Positions 1 to 7,675 of a stretch of 42,318 nt of DNA are shown piece after piece (within the stretch, counting starts at the first letter, position 1; each line of letters begins with the position of its first letter). The position numbers and the translations under genes are program-made. The notes under the pieces were generated by a model. It made no database searches. It was not told the DNA's origin and saw only the letters and a program-made list of their open reading frames with translations. The stretch is taken from NCBI RefSeq assembly GCF_900129355.1, contig NZ_FQVL01000019.1:1-42318 (forward strand). Reading direction: 5' to 3'. The DNA comes from Seinonella peptonophila. GTDB taxonomy: Bacteria; Bacillota; Bacilli; Thermoactinomycetales; Thermoactinomycetaceae.

Positions 1-75
1 GAAAGTCGTGCTACACTCATGATGATCCGCCCTTTGTGGATGATGGTTGTGTGAGAGCTTTCATCTAACCACATT

Positions 76-591
76 TTGGCGGATTTTTCTATTTTTTATT
101 TTCGATTAATGCAACAACCTCTATCTATTCTTATTATTTTATTGTCCTATGCTGTTAAAACTCAATCCTTTTCAGTACTTTATAGTTTTGGTCTTTTATT
201 TATCACGTTTGCGATCATCTTAGGTCTTTATTACTGGATTTCAGAAAGATATACATCCTATTCATCCCTTGTTCATCGTTATAAGGATATTTTTCGGACA
301 TGGAAAAAAACGAATTATAAAACTATAGGAGTTGATGGATGTAGTTATTTTTACAAAGAGGAAATTTTCGATTGGTTAGAGCTAGAAGTACAACAAAATG
401 GACTCCAGCTAAAAACAGATTCAGAGGAAACTTCTTACCTTTGGGATAACATAAGTCTTAAAAGTACGAATCGATATCTTTATTTTTCTGATTCTGATTA
501 TATTTTTGCCATTATTCCCAAAGATATCTTCAAAGAAAAGAAGCTTGAACAGCAGTTTGTTTCATTCGTGCATTCCTTTTTGAACAGTTGA
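76..591 (+). CDS. YcxB-like two-helix membrane protein
   Basis: Two hydrophobic helices lie near residues 15-30 and 36-56. They are followed by a soluble domain ending in the pattern 'W..I........YLYFSDSDYIFAIIPKDIF', which resembles the C-terminal domain of the YcxB-like family (function unknown, membrane bound, cytoplasmic tail). The open frame begins after a TGA at 52. The first usable start is TTG at 76; an ATG at 109 would remove 11 residues but keep both helices. No clear ribosome binding site is seen for either. The gene stands alone, with a hairpin about 50 bases downstream. The family call rests on the tail pattern only. Confidence 0.6.
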   Translation: MADFSIFYFRLMQQPLSILIILLSYAVKTQSFSVLYSFGLLFITFAIILGLYYWISERYTSYSSLVHRYKDIFRTWKKTNYKTIGVDGCSYFYKEEIFDWLELEVQQNGLQLKTDSEETSYLWDNISLKSTNRYLYFSDSDYIFAIIPKDIFKEKKLEQQFVSFVHSFLNS

Positions 592-1061
592 TACCTCACA
601 CGTTATAAGGGAATAACCAACATTTGCATTGGTGAAAGATCATAATGCCTTATCCATAATGGATAGGGCATTATAACCTTATATCGCTTTCGTTTTTCAG
701 TTGATTGGTATTTCATGATAACTGAAAAATCCCAGCAACCATAACACACTCCACATTTTTTTCTTTACACCTAACAGATTCGCGAATCCATATTCCCCAT
801 TAGCATTTTTGTAGATGATTCGCATAGATTAGCCCTACAATAATCCTACTTCTGATAAGCAACACCAAATATCATCGACTGACAACCGGTCTTGATATTT
901 TCTATGGCCTGTCGCCTTGATCTGTTTTGATAATAAAAGATGATTATCTTATCCTCAATGAAATGTCCTTTTAGATACATTCCTTTATCATCTATCCAAC
1001 TTAAACAAAAAAGTTATAGACTGACCTATGTTAAAGCAAGCCAGTCTACAATTCTTAACAT
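592..1061. other. non-coding stretch with one hairpin
   Basis: No gene is visible. The stretch holds a hairpin at 642-674 (14-bp arms with one G-T pair, 5-base loop) without a clear T-run, which may end transcription of the YcxB-like gene. The rest is AT-rich with stops in all frames. Confidence 0.4.
642..674 (+). terminator. terminator-like hairpin
   Basis: The arms ATAATGCCTTATCC and GGATAGGGCATTAT pair across a 5-base loop. There is no run of T after it, so termination is only suggested by its position downstream of the gene at 76-591. Confidence 0.35.
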
Positions 1062-1540
1062 TTATCTTTTACTCATACATTTTAGATCTCTAACAGGAAA
1101 AACATGATGTTTACAACCTGGATGAAAGATTTCTTTAAATCCATAATTCCTCAAATTAGACAATATTGGATAATCTCCTGAAGCCTCAGCTGTCAATTTA
1201 ATATCCCTTCCCATTTTCTGCAACTTGCATGATTGAAATTATGAAAAGAAATTACACAATATAAAGCATCTCGTTTCAAAGATTCATTGATAGTACCTTC
1301 AAATTGAGCTTGCATGACCTTTGTTCTGGCTACCATCATTGAATAGCTTTCAACTGGTACAAGTTCGGTTAGCTCGATCAATGATTGCAAAATCAGCAAC
1401 TTATCTAGCTTCCTCTTTTAACACTTGAATGATGTTCCTGTAATTTCTTCAAACTAACCCCCTATTTCCCGATTCCTCATATTCTCCATAACGACACGAG
1501 TAACAATATCTTTAGCCCGTTGGCTGATATTTTGGGTCAT
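1062..1540 (-). pseudogene. phage minor-capsid-like (MuF/Minor_capsid_2-type) remnant
   Basis: Joining three reading frames gives a protein with the layout 'ESYSMMVARTKVMQAQF', then 'VISFHNFNHASCRKWEG', then 'YPILSNLRNYGFKEIFHP' and 'GCKHHVFPV'. This order (MVART, S-H-xx-SC-xxWxG, YP-L, G-xx-x-x-HPxCxHH-F-P) matches phage minor head proteins whose C-termini carry paired Cys/His. The frame breaks near 1195 (WEGILN then stop; the next frame resumes at DIKLTAEASG) and again near 1410-1440. A stop also lies upstream of an ATG at 1540. It is clearly dead. The family assignment is by motif order and is moderate. A second, shorter copy lies at 4398-4533. Confidence 0.45.
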
Positions 1541-1669
1541 CAAAAGTTAATGATTATAAGCTACTTTTTTTATTTGATTGGTAGTTTGCTTGTTGAGTTT
1601 GTTCTCGATTTTTACCGCATCTTTTGCTGCTTTTATGGTAATAGGAGAGACTGAATTTTTTAATAATTG

Positions 1670-1711
1670 TTACTCCGTCGGGTACAACCGAAACTTAAAT
1701 GCTTTGTACAT
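1670..1711 (-). pseudogene. TnpB 5' end remnant (IS200/IS605)
   Basis: Directly after the tnpA remnant comes ATG followed by YKAFKFRLYPTE and a stop. This is the characteristic N-terminus of TnpB proteins (MYKAFKFRLYP). About 40 bases survive before the sequence changes to the neighbouring phage-like remnant. The tnpA-then-tnpB order on the same strand is that of an IS605-type element. Confidence 0.55.
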
Positions 1712-1718
1712 TTGCACC

Positions 1719-2032
1719 TCACTTTCCTTGTTTTTCAATATACTTTCTAACTACATCAATGGGTGCACCACCTGTAGTTAAAAGACAAAAACTTCTAGAC
1801 CAGAAGGACTCCTTCCACAGTTGCTTTTTGATGTGAGGAAATTCTTATTGATGATGCGAGAACTGTAAATTTTGTAATAATTTATAAATTTCGAAGGTTC
1901 TGTTTTAGGATGTGCTTTCGATAACACGTGAACATGATCTTGATCGTGGTTCCACTCTATTAATGTTATATGGTACTTACTACCAATGTCGATAAACATT
2001 TGTTTTGCTTTTTCTTTGTTTACCAGGTTCAT
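1719..2032 (-). pseudogene. tnpA: IS200/IS605-family TnpA (Y1 transposase) pseudogene
   Basis: TnpA is a small HUH single-strand transposase. The sequence shows 'WNHDQDHVHVL' (the H-U-H metal motif), 'KFINYYKIYSSRIINK' and, after a frameshift near 1850, 'KKQLWKESFWSRSF' then 'TTGGAPIDVVRKYIE', which are the family's tail blocks. The N-terminal 25-30 residues are missing: the frame opens at a point that normally lies inside 'KYRR.V.VN'. The shift plus truncation make it inactive. Its neighbour is the tnpB start remnant on the same strand. Confidence 0.7.
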
Positions 2033-2557
2033 TTTTGGTTTTTATCCTATACACACTATTTGATTACTATTACTCTTTATCCAAACTGCACACGAAATTA
2101 CAAACTTACTCTGTTCCCTTCTGTGTAATCTCATTATCTCGTATTGCTGATAAGCGCCTCAAAGCTTACGGTTTATACAATCACCAACTTGCTGTCATAG
2201 AGTTAAAGATAATGGCATTATAATGTGCCAGCTATTGATAGATATATCAGTAAGAGATCAATTTATCGTGTTACAAAAGTGACTATTAGGAATTATTTCG
2301 CCACAATTGAACCGTCTGAGAATCAATTTGCTTACCAGTTTTTAGCTCCATTTGGGAATAAAATTAAAATTATCAGTTCGAAACGTTTTATTACTAACTT
2401 TTTCTCTTTATTACACTTCGCTTTTTCTGGTTCGCTTTTCATATGGAAAGGTATGAGTTCAATATAAACTCATACCCTACAAACATGCTTAATTTTTCTT
2501 GACTTTATAGGTTCCATTCAAAATCAGTTGAATCCTTATTAATCAGCAAGAGTTGAT
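2033..2557. other. non-coding / decayed stretch
   Basis: Short open frames occur on both strands but none has a ribosome binding site, a recognisable domain or coherent codon use. I see nothing supportable here beyond probable decayed mobile DNA next to the tnpA remnant. Confidence 0.35.
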
Positions 2558-3925
2558 TCACCTCCCGCCACCTTGCTTTCCCTCTTCTTTCATCAATTCA
2601 GATGGTATCACTGGATTTTTCTTACATCCTGGGTATGATTCGCCTTTTATGATTTTGATGGATTCGGCAGAAAGATAGCCTTTCTTTTTATCGACTTGAA
2701 CATAATACCAATTATCCTGTTTACCGTTTGCATCTTGCTTACTTGGTTTTACACAGATAATGTCTACTTCAGTTCCTTTATTAATGTAAGCCAAGATATC
2801 CGAATTTTGGTCGGCTTTTTTGTAAAGAGCGGAGTCTGATCGCACAAGATGACGTATCTCAGTATTCGGAGTTATGGATGGCTTTGGACATGACGGAATG
2901 AATCCTTTTGTTGTGAGATATTTAGCAGGAATATATCCTTTCATTTTACCTACTTTGATATATGACCATGTGTGATAGATTTTGGAATCATCTCCAAGGA
3001 AGGGGGAACCTGACGTTTTACAAATCGCTTGAACAGCAGATGCAGCTTTTACTTCAGTGATTGAATCTGAAACATCTGGTTTTTTTAATAAATAGGTGGT
3101 TTTGGTGACAATAGCATTATTGTTGCCATCTGGTTCTTTTGTAAGTGGACTATAACTTCCACCTTTTCCATTGGTTAAGTCGGGGCAATTTTTTTCGCCA
3201 GCAGCATAACACTGTGGATTCTTTTCTATCGCAACGGGATGTTTAAAATATTCTTCCCATAATTGATCAAAATTTTTAAAAACGGTCTCTTGGCGAGCAT
3301 ATTTATTGATCTCCTCTATGATCGTGCTTCGCTTATAATTTTTCGCCCAAATGAGAAAACGAGCTGCTTCTTTATACTTTTTCTTTTCAATTTCAGAAGA
3401 AAAAGTAGCTTTCGGTTCTGGGTGGATGGGAACAGAAACATCAGTCATACCATCTCCTAAAAGAATCATGGCATAATCTGCCATTCCTTCTATAATCCAA
3501 ATTGGAGTAGATGGACTATATGCCTGAACCAAATGGGCCAATTCATGATCAAATACACGGAAATTCAACTGATCCATTTCTTGAGAAATAGGAACTTTAT
3601 TGTCTGGTAAAGATTTACTCATGTTAAGATAGATAGTATCTGGCTCATTGAATTTATAAAATCCCCCTTTGTTAGGATCGCTATTGTCAACCTTTACTTT
3701 TACGATTTTAGGAGCATTTGGGTTAAAGGTTGCAACGAGCTTTGGATAAACACGATAAAATTCATTCCTGATCAGTGTTTCATATTTATCCCCTAATTCA
3801 TCTACAAAGATCAGCGAGTAAGGCGATTGGTTTCCAGCGTAAACGTTTGGAATTTGTCCGGTAAGGATTGAACCCATTAATATCAAGCAGAATAGGAATA
3901 ACCCAAATCTATGACATTTTGTCAA
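2558..3925 (-). CDS. secreted BSP-like zinc metallopeptidase with two SH3 domains
   Basis: A signal peptide (hydrophobic residues 8-22, likely cleavage after VYA at residue 30) leads a domain with H127-E-L-A-H131 and the downstream 'WIIEGMADYA' (E146, D150). That pair matches the basic secretory protein-like peptidase family. Two bacterial SH3-type repeats follow, at about 275-345 and 360-430, each ending in a 'KGY-P/S-A-x-Y/S-L' pattern. Such repeats usually hold an enzyme at the cell wall. The start is TTG at 3925, with AGGAGG 9 bases upstream at 3935-3940; the nearby ATG only opens a three-codon frame. The gene is monocistronic. Substrate is unknown; wall- or glycan-linked protein turnover is an inference. 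Confidence 0.75.
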   Translation of the reverse strand: MTKCHRFGLFLFCLILMGSILTGQIPNVYAGNQSPYSLIFVDELGDKYETLIRNEFYRVYPKLVATFNPNAPKIVKVKVDNSDPNKGGFYKFNEPDTIYLNMSKSLPDNKVPISQEMDQLNFRVFDHELAHLVQAYSPSTPIWIIEGMADYAMILLGDGMTDVSVPIHPEPKATFSSEIEKKKYKEAARFLIWAKNYKRSTIIEEINKYARQETVFKNFDQLWEEYFKHPVAIEKNPQCYAAGEKNCPDLTNGKGGSYSPLTKEPDGNNNAIVTKTTYLLKKPDVSDSITEVKAASAVQAICKTSGSPFLGDDSKIYHTWSYIKVGKMKGYIPAKYLTTKGFIPSCPKPSITPNTEIRHLVRSDSALYKKADQNSDILAYINKGTEVDIICVKPSKQDANGKQDNWYYVQVDKKKGYLSAESIKIIKGESYPGCKKNPVIPSELMKEEGKQGGGR

Positions 3926-4397
3926 TCAAACATGCCTCCTTTAGTTATTCTATTAATTTATAAATCATATTATTATATATAATGGATTAATTATCAACAT
4001 AAATATAATTCAAATAACAAACTAATAAAACATCTAATTCAGCTAGATTTCAATGATGACAATCCGATAAATGAAGATCAAGATACATATCATAATATTC
4101 TGGATTTTTTGGTTCATTTATGAATTAATATTCAAATAAAAATATTATCTGATTATATGATTCCATTACGTTGTACAAAATAATCATGCGCTAGAAAAAT
4201 TTGATTCCTATGAAAACACATAATGAAAGGGAGATGCAGAATTGTTAAAACGATCACGATTCGTAGTAACATTATTGATATAAAGGAATTAGGTAAGAAA
4301 TATCGATACTTTGGATCAGAAAGTAGCGCTTCAAATGGTTTCGGCTTATCTTTTAAAAGATCTTTGATTCGAGGTGGAAATGTCCAAATTCTTAATA

Positions 4398-4533
4398 GGA
4401 AAACATGATTCTTAAAACCTGGATGAAAGATTTCCTTATAGCCATAACCCCTCAACTTTCCCGATTCCTCATATTCTCCATAACGACACGAGTAACAACG
4501 TCTTTAACCCGTTAGTTGGTATTTTGGGTCACC
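4398..4533 (-). pseudogene. second, internally deleted copy of the minor-capsid-like remnant
   Basis: Two blocks that are about 290 bases apart at 1095-1167 and 1465-1541 are found here joined side by side and nearly identical. One is the 'GY(G)(F/Y)KEIFHPG' end, the other the 'DPKYQ.TG / TRVVMENMRNRE' block. Stops interrupt every frame. The copy therefore arose by duplication followed by deletion of the middle, or the first copy gained sequence. The adjoining stretch 4153-4397 is open but shows no recognisable domain. Confidence 0.4.
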
Positions 4534-4583
4534 AAACAGCCAATTCAGAAAAATCATTTAGAAAAGTATAAGACAAAGGAAAG

Positions 4584-4625
4584 CTAGTAGAAATGCTACT
4601 CCTGACTCTATAAAAAGCGCCTCGA
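4584..4625. repeat. 42-bp repeat, copy 1
   Basis: The sequence beginning CTAGTAGAAATGCTACTCC recurs at 7167-7209 in the same orientation with only a few changes. A small hairpin (AGTAG/CTACT) sits at its start. The two copies bracket the 4.7-7.2 kb gene group. Confidence 0.6.
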
Positions 4626-4736
4626 ATCAAGAGACACTATTTTATATTTGGCACCGATGCAATCACAGAAAAATATTAAATTTAGTTTTCCTATTACTAT
4701 TTTTGACTGTTTAAGTTCTGGATACCCTAAAATATC

Positions 4737-6089
4737 TTACTTTGATATTAAAAATTTATCCTTTAATTGCAAAGCTACTAGACGTGCTGCTGCATTTGTC
4801 CAATTATAAAAAGTACGCTCGGGGACACAAGTTCGAAACCAATCTAATGCCTTTTTGGCATCCTCATCGAGTTGAGAATGATCATATCGTTTACTATAGG
4901 GCTTGATCCCGATAATATATGGAAAATATAGTGAGTTATAAAATCGCCACTCATCTGTTGTATCGAATGATCGATCTTTTTGAGGTTTTAATTGTTGTAC
5001 ACATTCAAACATAATTAATTTCAATTCATTTGCACGTTCTAAGATGTCTGATGTATTCCCTTTTTGCTGTAACCGGTGATCAATAACCTGCAATTGAGTG
5101 AGTGGATTTGCTGATAAACGTTGTAAATCTCCAAAATGGCTAAATGCACGGCGCACCATACGAAATAATTCTTCTTCTTCCATCTGCTCTGGATAAAACT
5201 GTTCATTTACAACTAATTTTACACTCTCAATTGTACGTAAACGAGAACGCTCTTGACGTAACTTGGGAAACGATACAAAAACAAAATAATCAAATATTGT
5301 TTGGATATAACGGGATAACACTTGCGCGGATACTGAAATTAAAATACTTATTAGGATAAAGAGTATGGTATTAAATGAAAATCTGGAGCTAATCCAGATC
5401 ACAAATACCACTTGTCCGGTAAAAACTAAAGTGATCAGTAACATATAATCAAAGGAATAGATGAAATCTGGAAACCATCGCTCACCTTGTTTTAGAACCA
5501 TGGAAGCAAACATAATGATTGCGATTCCTATTAATCCAATACTATTTAAAATGCTAAAGATCGCGTGATCATTGAATAACAACATAATTAAACTAACCAC
5601 ATAAATAAATATACATAATAATAAGCTGAATTTTGTTATCTTATCTTTCAAATGAGTAATAAAAGATTTCATTGAGATGATAATAGTAAGAACGAAGGCT
5701 ATTAAAATAAATGAAAAAAGCACCACCTGTAAACTATAGATATTATGTAAATAGAATAGATATATACTGACGACACTTACTAATGGTAAAAGCACATAAC
5801 ACCATAACTGTATCATGCGAGTTCGATACTTTGAACTCTGTGGAAGTTGAGCATATATGGCTCCTATTAAGATCAATGGTGAATAAAAGATACAAAAGTC
5901 ACATATCGAAACGAAAATAGATCGGAATGTTATCGTGTAACTAGCAAGAATCATTCCCCCATTAGAAATAGCTGAAAAAATCAGACTGATGCCTATCAGC
6001 ACAAATGATTTATTTTTTATATCCCGTTGCATGATATAGATAGCAATCCATATCAATAATCCATATAAAACAAAAAATACGATTTCCAA
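4737..6089 (-). CDS. multi-pass membrane protein with conserved cytoplasmic tail, unknown function
   Basis: About nine to ten hydrophobic helices fill residues 1-265. A soluble tail of about 180 residues follows, with the blocks 'RAFSHFGDLQRLSANPL', 'ERANELKLIMFECVQQLKP', 'TTDEWRFYNSLYFPY' and 'VPERTFYNWTNAAARLVA'. The layout (helical membrane half, soluble output half) resembles a sensor, but there are no histidine-kinase or cyclase motifs. A GTG at 6098 lies directly against the AAAGGGGG ribosome site. The TTG at 6089 sits 8 bases from it and is the better start. It is divergent from the gene at 6297, with a strong inverted-repeat pair between. I do not recognise the family with certainty. 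Confidence 0.7.
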   Translation of the reverse strand: MEIVFFVLYGLLIWIAIYIMQRDIKNKSFVLIGISLIFSAISNGGMILASYTITFRSIFVSICDFCIFYSPLILIGAIYAQLPQSSKYRTRMIQLWCYVLLPLVSVVSIYLFYLHNIYSLQVVLFSFILIAFVLTIIISMKSFITHLKDKITKFSLLLCIFIYVVSLIMLLFNDHAIFSILNSIGLIGIAIIMFASMVLKQGERWFPDFIYSFDYMLLITLVFTGQVVFVIWISSRFSFNTILFILISILISVSAQVLSRYIQTIFDYFVFVSFPKLRQERSRLRTIESVKLVVNEQFYPEQMEEEELFRMVRRAFSHFGDLQRLSANPLTQLQVIDHRLQQKGNTSDILERANELKLIMFECVQQLKPQKDRSFDTTDEWRFYNSLYFPYIIGIKPYSKRYDHSQLDEDAKKALDWFRTCVPERTFYNWTNAAARLVALQLKDKFLISK

Positions 6090-6173
6090 ACCATGCACCC
6101 CCTTTAGACAAATTAATACAGCTTAATAGATTATGCAAATGCTGATGTTTTTTACCAATATTTTCAAAAACAT

Positions 6174-6218
6174 ACTGCTAAACAGTGCTATTTTTGCAAA
6201 TCAGCACTGTTTAGCAGT
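6174..6218. promoter_or_regulatory. double palindromic operator between divergent genes
   Basis: A perfect 16-bp inverted repeat (ACTGCTAAACAGTGCT and its complement) has a 13-base spacer. Each arm itself contains the palindrome ACTG-N5-CAGT (6174-6186 and 6206-6218). Two inverted copies of a palindrome between divergent genes suggest paired binding of a dimeric repressor. There is no T-run, so a terminator is less likely. Confidence 0.55.
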
Positions 6219-6296
6219 GAAATGTATGGGTATGGCAGTGAAATATGAATGATAATCAGGTTGAAAGTTAAAACACATAAAGCGAGGGATCGCAAA

Positions 6297-6692
6297 ATGA
6301 AATCAAAAAAAGTTACTATCTCAAATGGATTGAAATGGATCTTGCTTGTAAATACTTTTTCAACAGGTGGATTTGCTCTTATCTTATTACTGTTTGGTAA
6401 TTTCGTTGGACAATTAACAGGAATCGAAAACGGTTTAATCATTCGATTCGTTGGATTTGGCCTACTAGTCTTTGTTTCTTTTACCTTCTGGGCGGCTAAG
6501 CAAAAACAAATCCCAGCAAATATGCTGCTTACCTTTGCTGCTATTGATTTAATCTGGGTTATTGACAGTGCAATTCTTATTTCCCTTCTTCCACTCACAG
6601 TTGTCGGGATCATAGGTATCATTCTCGTTGCACTATTAGTCGCCATCTTTTCAATTTTTGAATTCTACTTTTATAAGGTCAACCAAATATAA
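6297..6692 (+). CDS. small four-helix membrane protein, unknown function
   Basis: The protein has 131 residues and four hydrophobic helices with short loops (about 12-35, 45-66, 75-97 and 100-125). The frame is open from 6249, but the ATG at 6297 has GAGGG 8 bases upstream and begins with a lysine-rich head typical of inner-membrane proteins. No catalytic motif is seen and no family is recognised. It is followed after 63 bases by the NTF2-like gene, probably co-transcribed, and is divergent from the large membrane protein across the palindromic operator. Confidence 0.65.
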   Translation: MKSKKVTISNGLKWILLVNTFSTGGFALILLLFGNFVGQLTGIENGLIIRFVGFGLLVFVSFTFWAAKQKQIPANMLLTFAAIDLIWVIDSAILISLLPLTVVGIIGIILVALLVAIFSIFEFYFYKVNQI

Positions 6693-6755
6693 AAACCTAT
6701 CTTTATCCTTTAAAAACATTTAATTTACGATACTAACATACAAAGGATGATATTT

Positions 6756-7157
6756 ATGAAAAAAGCAGAACAAATACTAACACAATACATTCAAAGTATG
6801 AGTAATCCAGAAAAAGCACTCTCCTATGTACATGAGGACGCCAAATTTATCGCAGCTAAGGAGCATCCTTCTACTAAACATCATTTTTATGGTACGTATC
6901 GTGGTCCAGAGGGCGTACGCAACTTGCTATCGAAGTTTCAAAAAGATCTCGATACACAAGAATTTACTATTCATAAGATCATTGGAGATGAATTAACTGC
7001 TTTTGCATGGGGGAAATTTATTCATCGCATTCGAACCACCAATAAATTATTTGAAAGTTACTGGGCAGTCGTTGTCGAAGTTGAAGATGATAAAATCAAA
7101 TTCTTTCAAGGGTTTGAAGATACAGCCGGTTTGGAGGAATCATTTAAAAAAGAATAA
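6756..7157 (+). CDS. SnoaL/NTF2-like small protein
   Basis: The 133 residues show the NTF2-like cone fold pattern: an N-terminal helix with '(A)YVHEDAKFIA', 'YGTYRGPEGVRNLLSKFQKDL', then strands ending in 'SYWAVVVEVEDDKIKFFQGFEDTAGL'. These folds serve as small-molecule binding pockets or as epimerase, cyclase or isomerase scaffolds; the substrate cannot be read from the sequence. The ATG at 6756 is preferred over the one at 6747, because AAAGGA lies right against the latter and 7-8 bases from the former. It is probably the second gene of a pair with 6297-6692. Confidence 0.75.
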   Translation: MKKAEQILTQYIQSMSNPEKALSYVHEDAKFIAAKEHPSTKHHFYGTYRGPEGVRNLLSKFQKDLDTQEFTIHKIIGDELTAFAWGKFIHRIRTTNKLFESYWAVVVEVEDDKIKFFQGFEDTAGLEESFKKE

Positions 7158-7166
7158 GTCAAAAAA

Positions 7167-7209
7167 CTAGTAGAAATGCTACTCCTGACTCTAGAAAAGA
7201 GCCTCTCGA
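7167..7209. repeat. 42-bp repeat, copy 2
   Basis: This is the direct repeat of 4584-4625. Here it overlaps the left arm of the terminator hairpin at 7188-7231. Confidence 0.6.
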
Positions 7210-7231
7210 TATAAGTGCTCTTTTCTAGAGT
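7188..7231. terminator. strong hairpin, probable bidirectional terminator
   Basis: Perfect 15-bp arms (ACTCTAGAAAAGAGC and its complement) have a 14-base loop. It lies between the end of the NTF2-like gene and the convergent small ORF pair on the minus strand, and it overlaps the last codons of the latter. Confidence 0.5.
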
Positions 7232-7394
7232 TAGTATCAACAACAACTTGATTTTGATTTCGTAATCCTAGCTTCTTACGATTAGCCCCTTTGGGGCTGA
7301 GAATAGTCAATGGACACAAAGACTGGTTTACTTTTATGTTAGTCAATTGAAATGCCTCTGGTTCCCAGGTGTCAGTCAATTGGTTTATGTTCAT
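7191..7394 (-). CDS. putative small protein, coupled to a 21-codon ORF
   Basis: This 67-residue frame starts MNINQLTDTWEPEAF. Its ATG overlaps the TGA of the upstream mini-ORF (ATGA), which suggests translational coupling. Its end runs into a terminator hairpin. No domain is recognised, and the composition (Asn/Gln/Leu-rich, no membrane helix) is unremarkable. The link to a well-placed ribosome site upstream is the main support. Confidence 0.35.
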   Translation of the reverse strand: MNINQLTDTWEPEAFQLTNIKVNQSLCPLTILSPKGANRKKLGLRNQNQVVVDTNSRKEHLYREALF

Positions 7395-7456
7395 GGTAGC
7401 AAATATGGGGATTTTCCCTGAATTAAACGAATTGGTTTTCGATTTTCACGTTTCAT
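7391..7456 (-). CDS. 21-residue mini-ORF with strong ribosome site
   Basis: ATG at 7456 follows GGAGG with 7 bases of spacing and encodes a basic peptide that begins MKRENRKPIRLIQ and ends in PYLLP. It ends in an ATGA overlap with the next ORF. It could be a leader peptide controlling the downstream frame, or simply the true first gene of a small operon. Too short to classify. Confidence 0.35.
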   Translation of the reverse strand: MKRENRKPIRLIQGKSPYLLP

Positions 7457-7576
7457 TTTCTTTCCTCCATAATGATTGATTTGTTAACTCTTAGTTCCCT
7501 AGGTAAGCGGTGAGGGTCCCTTCGCGTTCAGCCATCTCATCGGAGTGGATCATGTTGTGTGTGTATTTATATGTTC

Positions 7577-7639
7577 TTGACAAATGAAATAATGCTTTAT
7601 TAACATTACTCTACCAGATATAAATATCTGATAGAGTAA
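7577..7639 (+). promoter_or_regulatory. promoter with downstream operator-like hairpin
   Basis: TTGACA (7577-7582) and TAACAT (7601-7606) are 18 bases apart. A 15-bp inverted repeat with one mismatch (7606-7639) covers the expected transcription start and is followed by a short T-rich stretch. It lies 37 bases before the hydrolase start. It could be an operator or an attenuator. Confidence 0.45.
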
Positions 7640-7675
7640 TTGTTTTATACCTTACATATGAAAGAAGGCTTATAA

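Noticed and set aside
6188-6646. 152-residue minus-strand frame opposite the four-helix membrane gene
   Set aside because: Its end runs through the palindromic operator, it has no ribosome site, and the plus strand has the better start and membrane topology.
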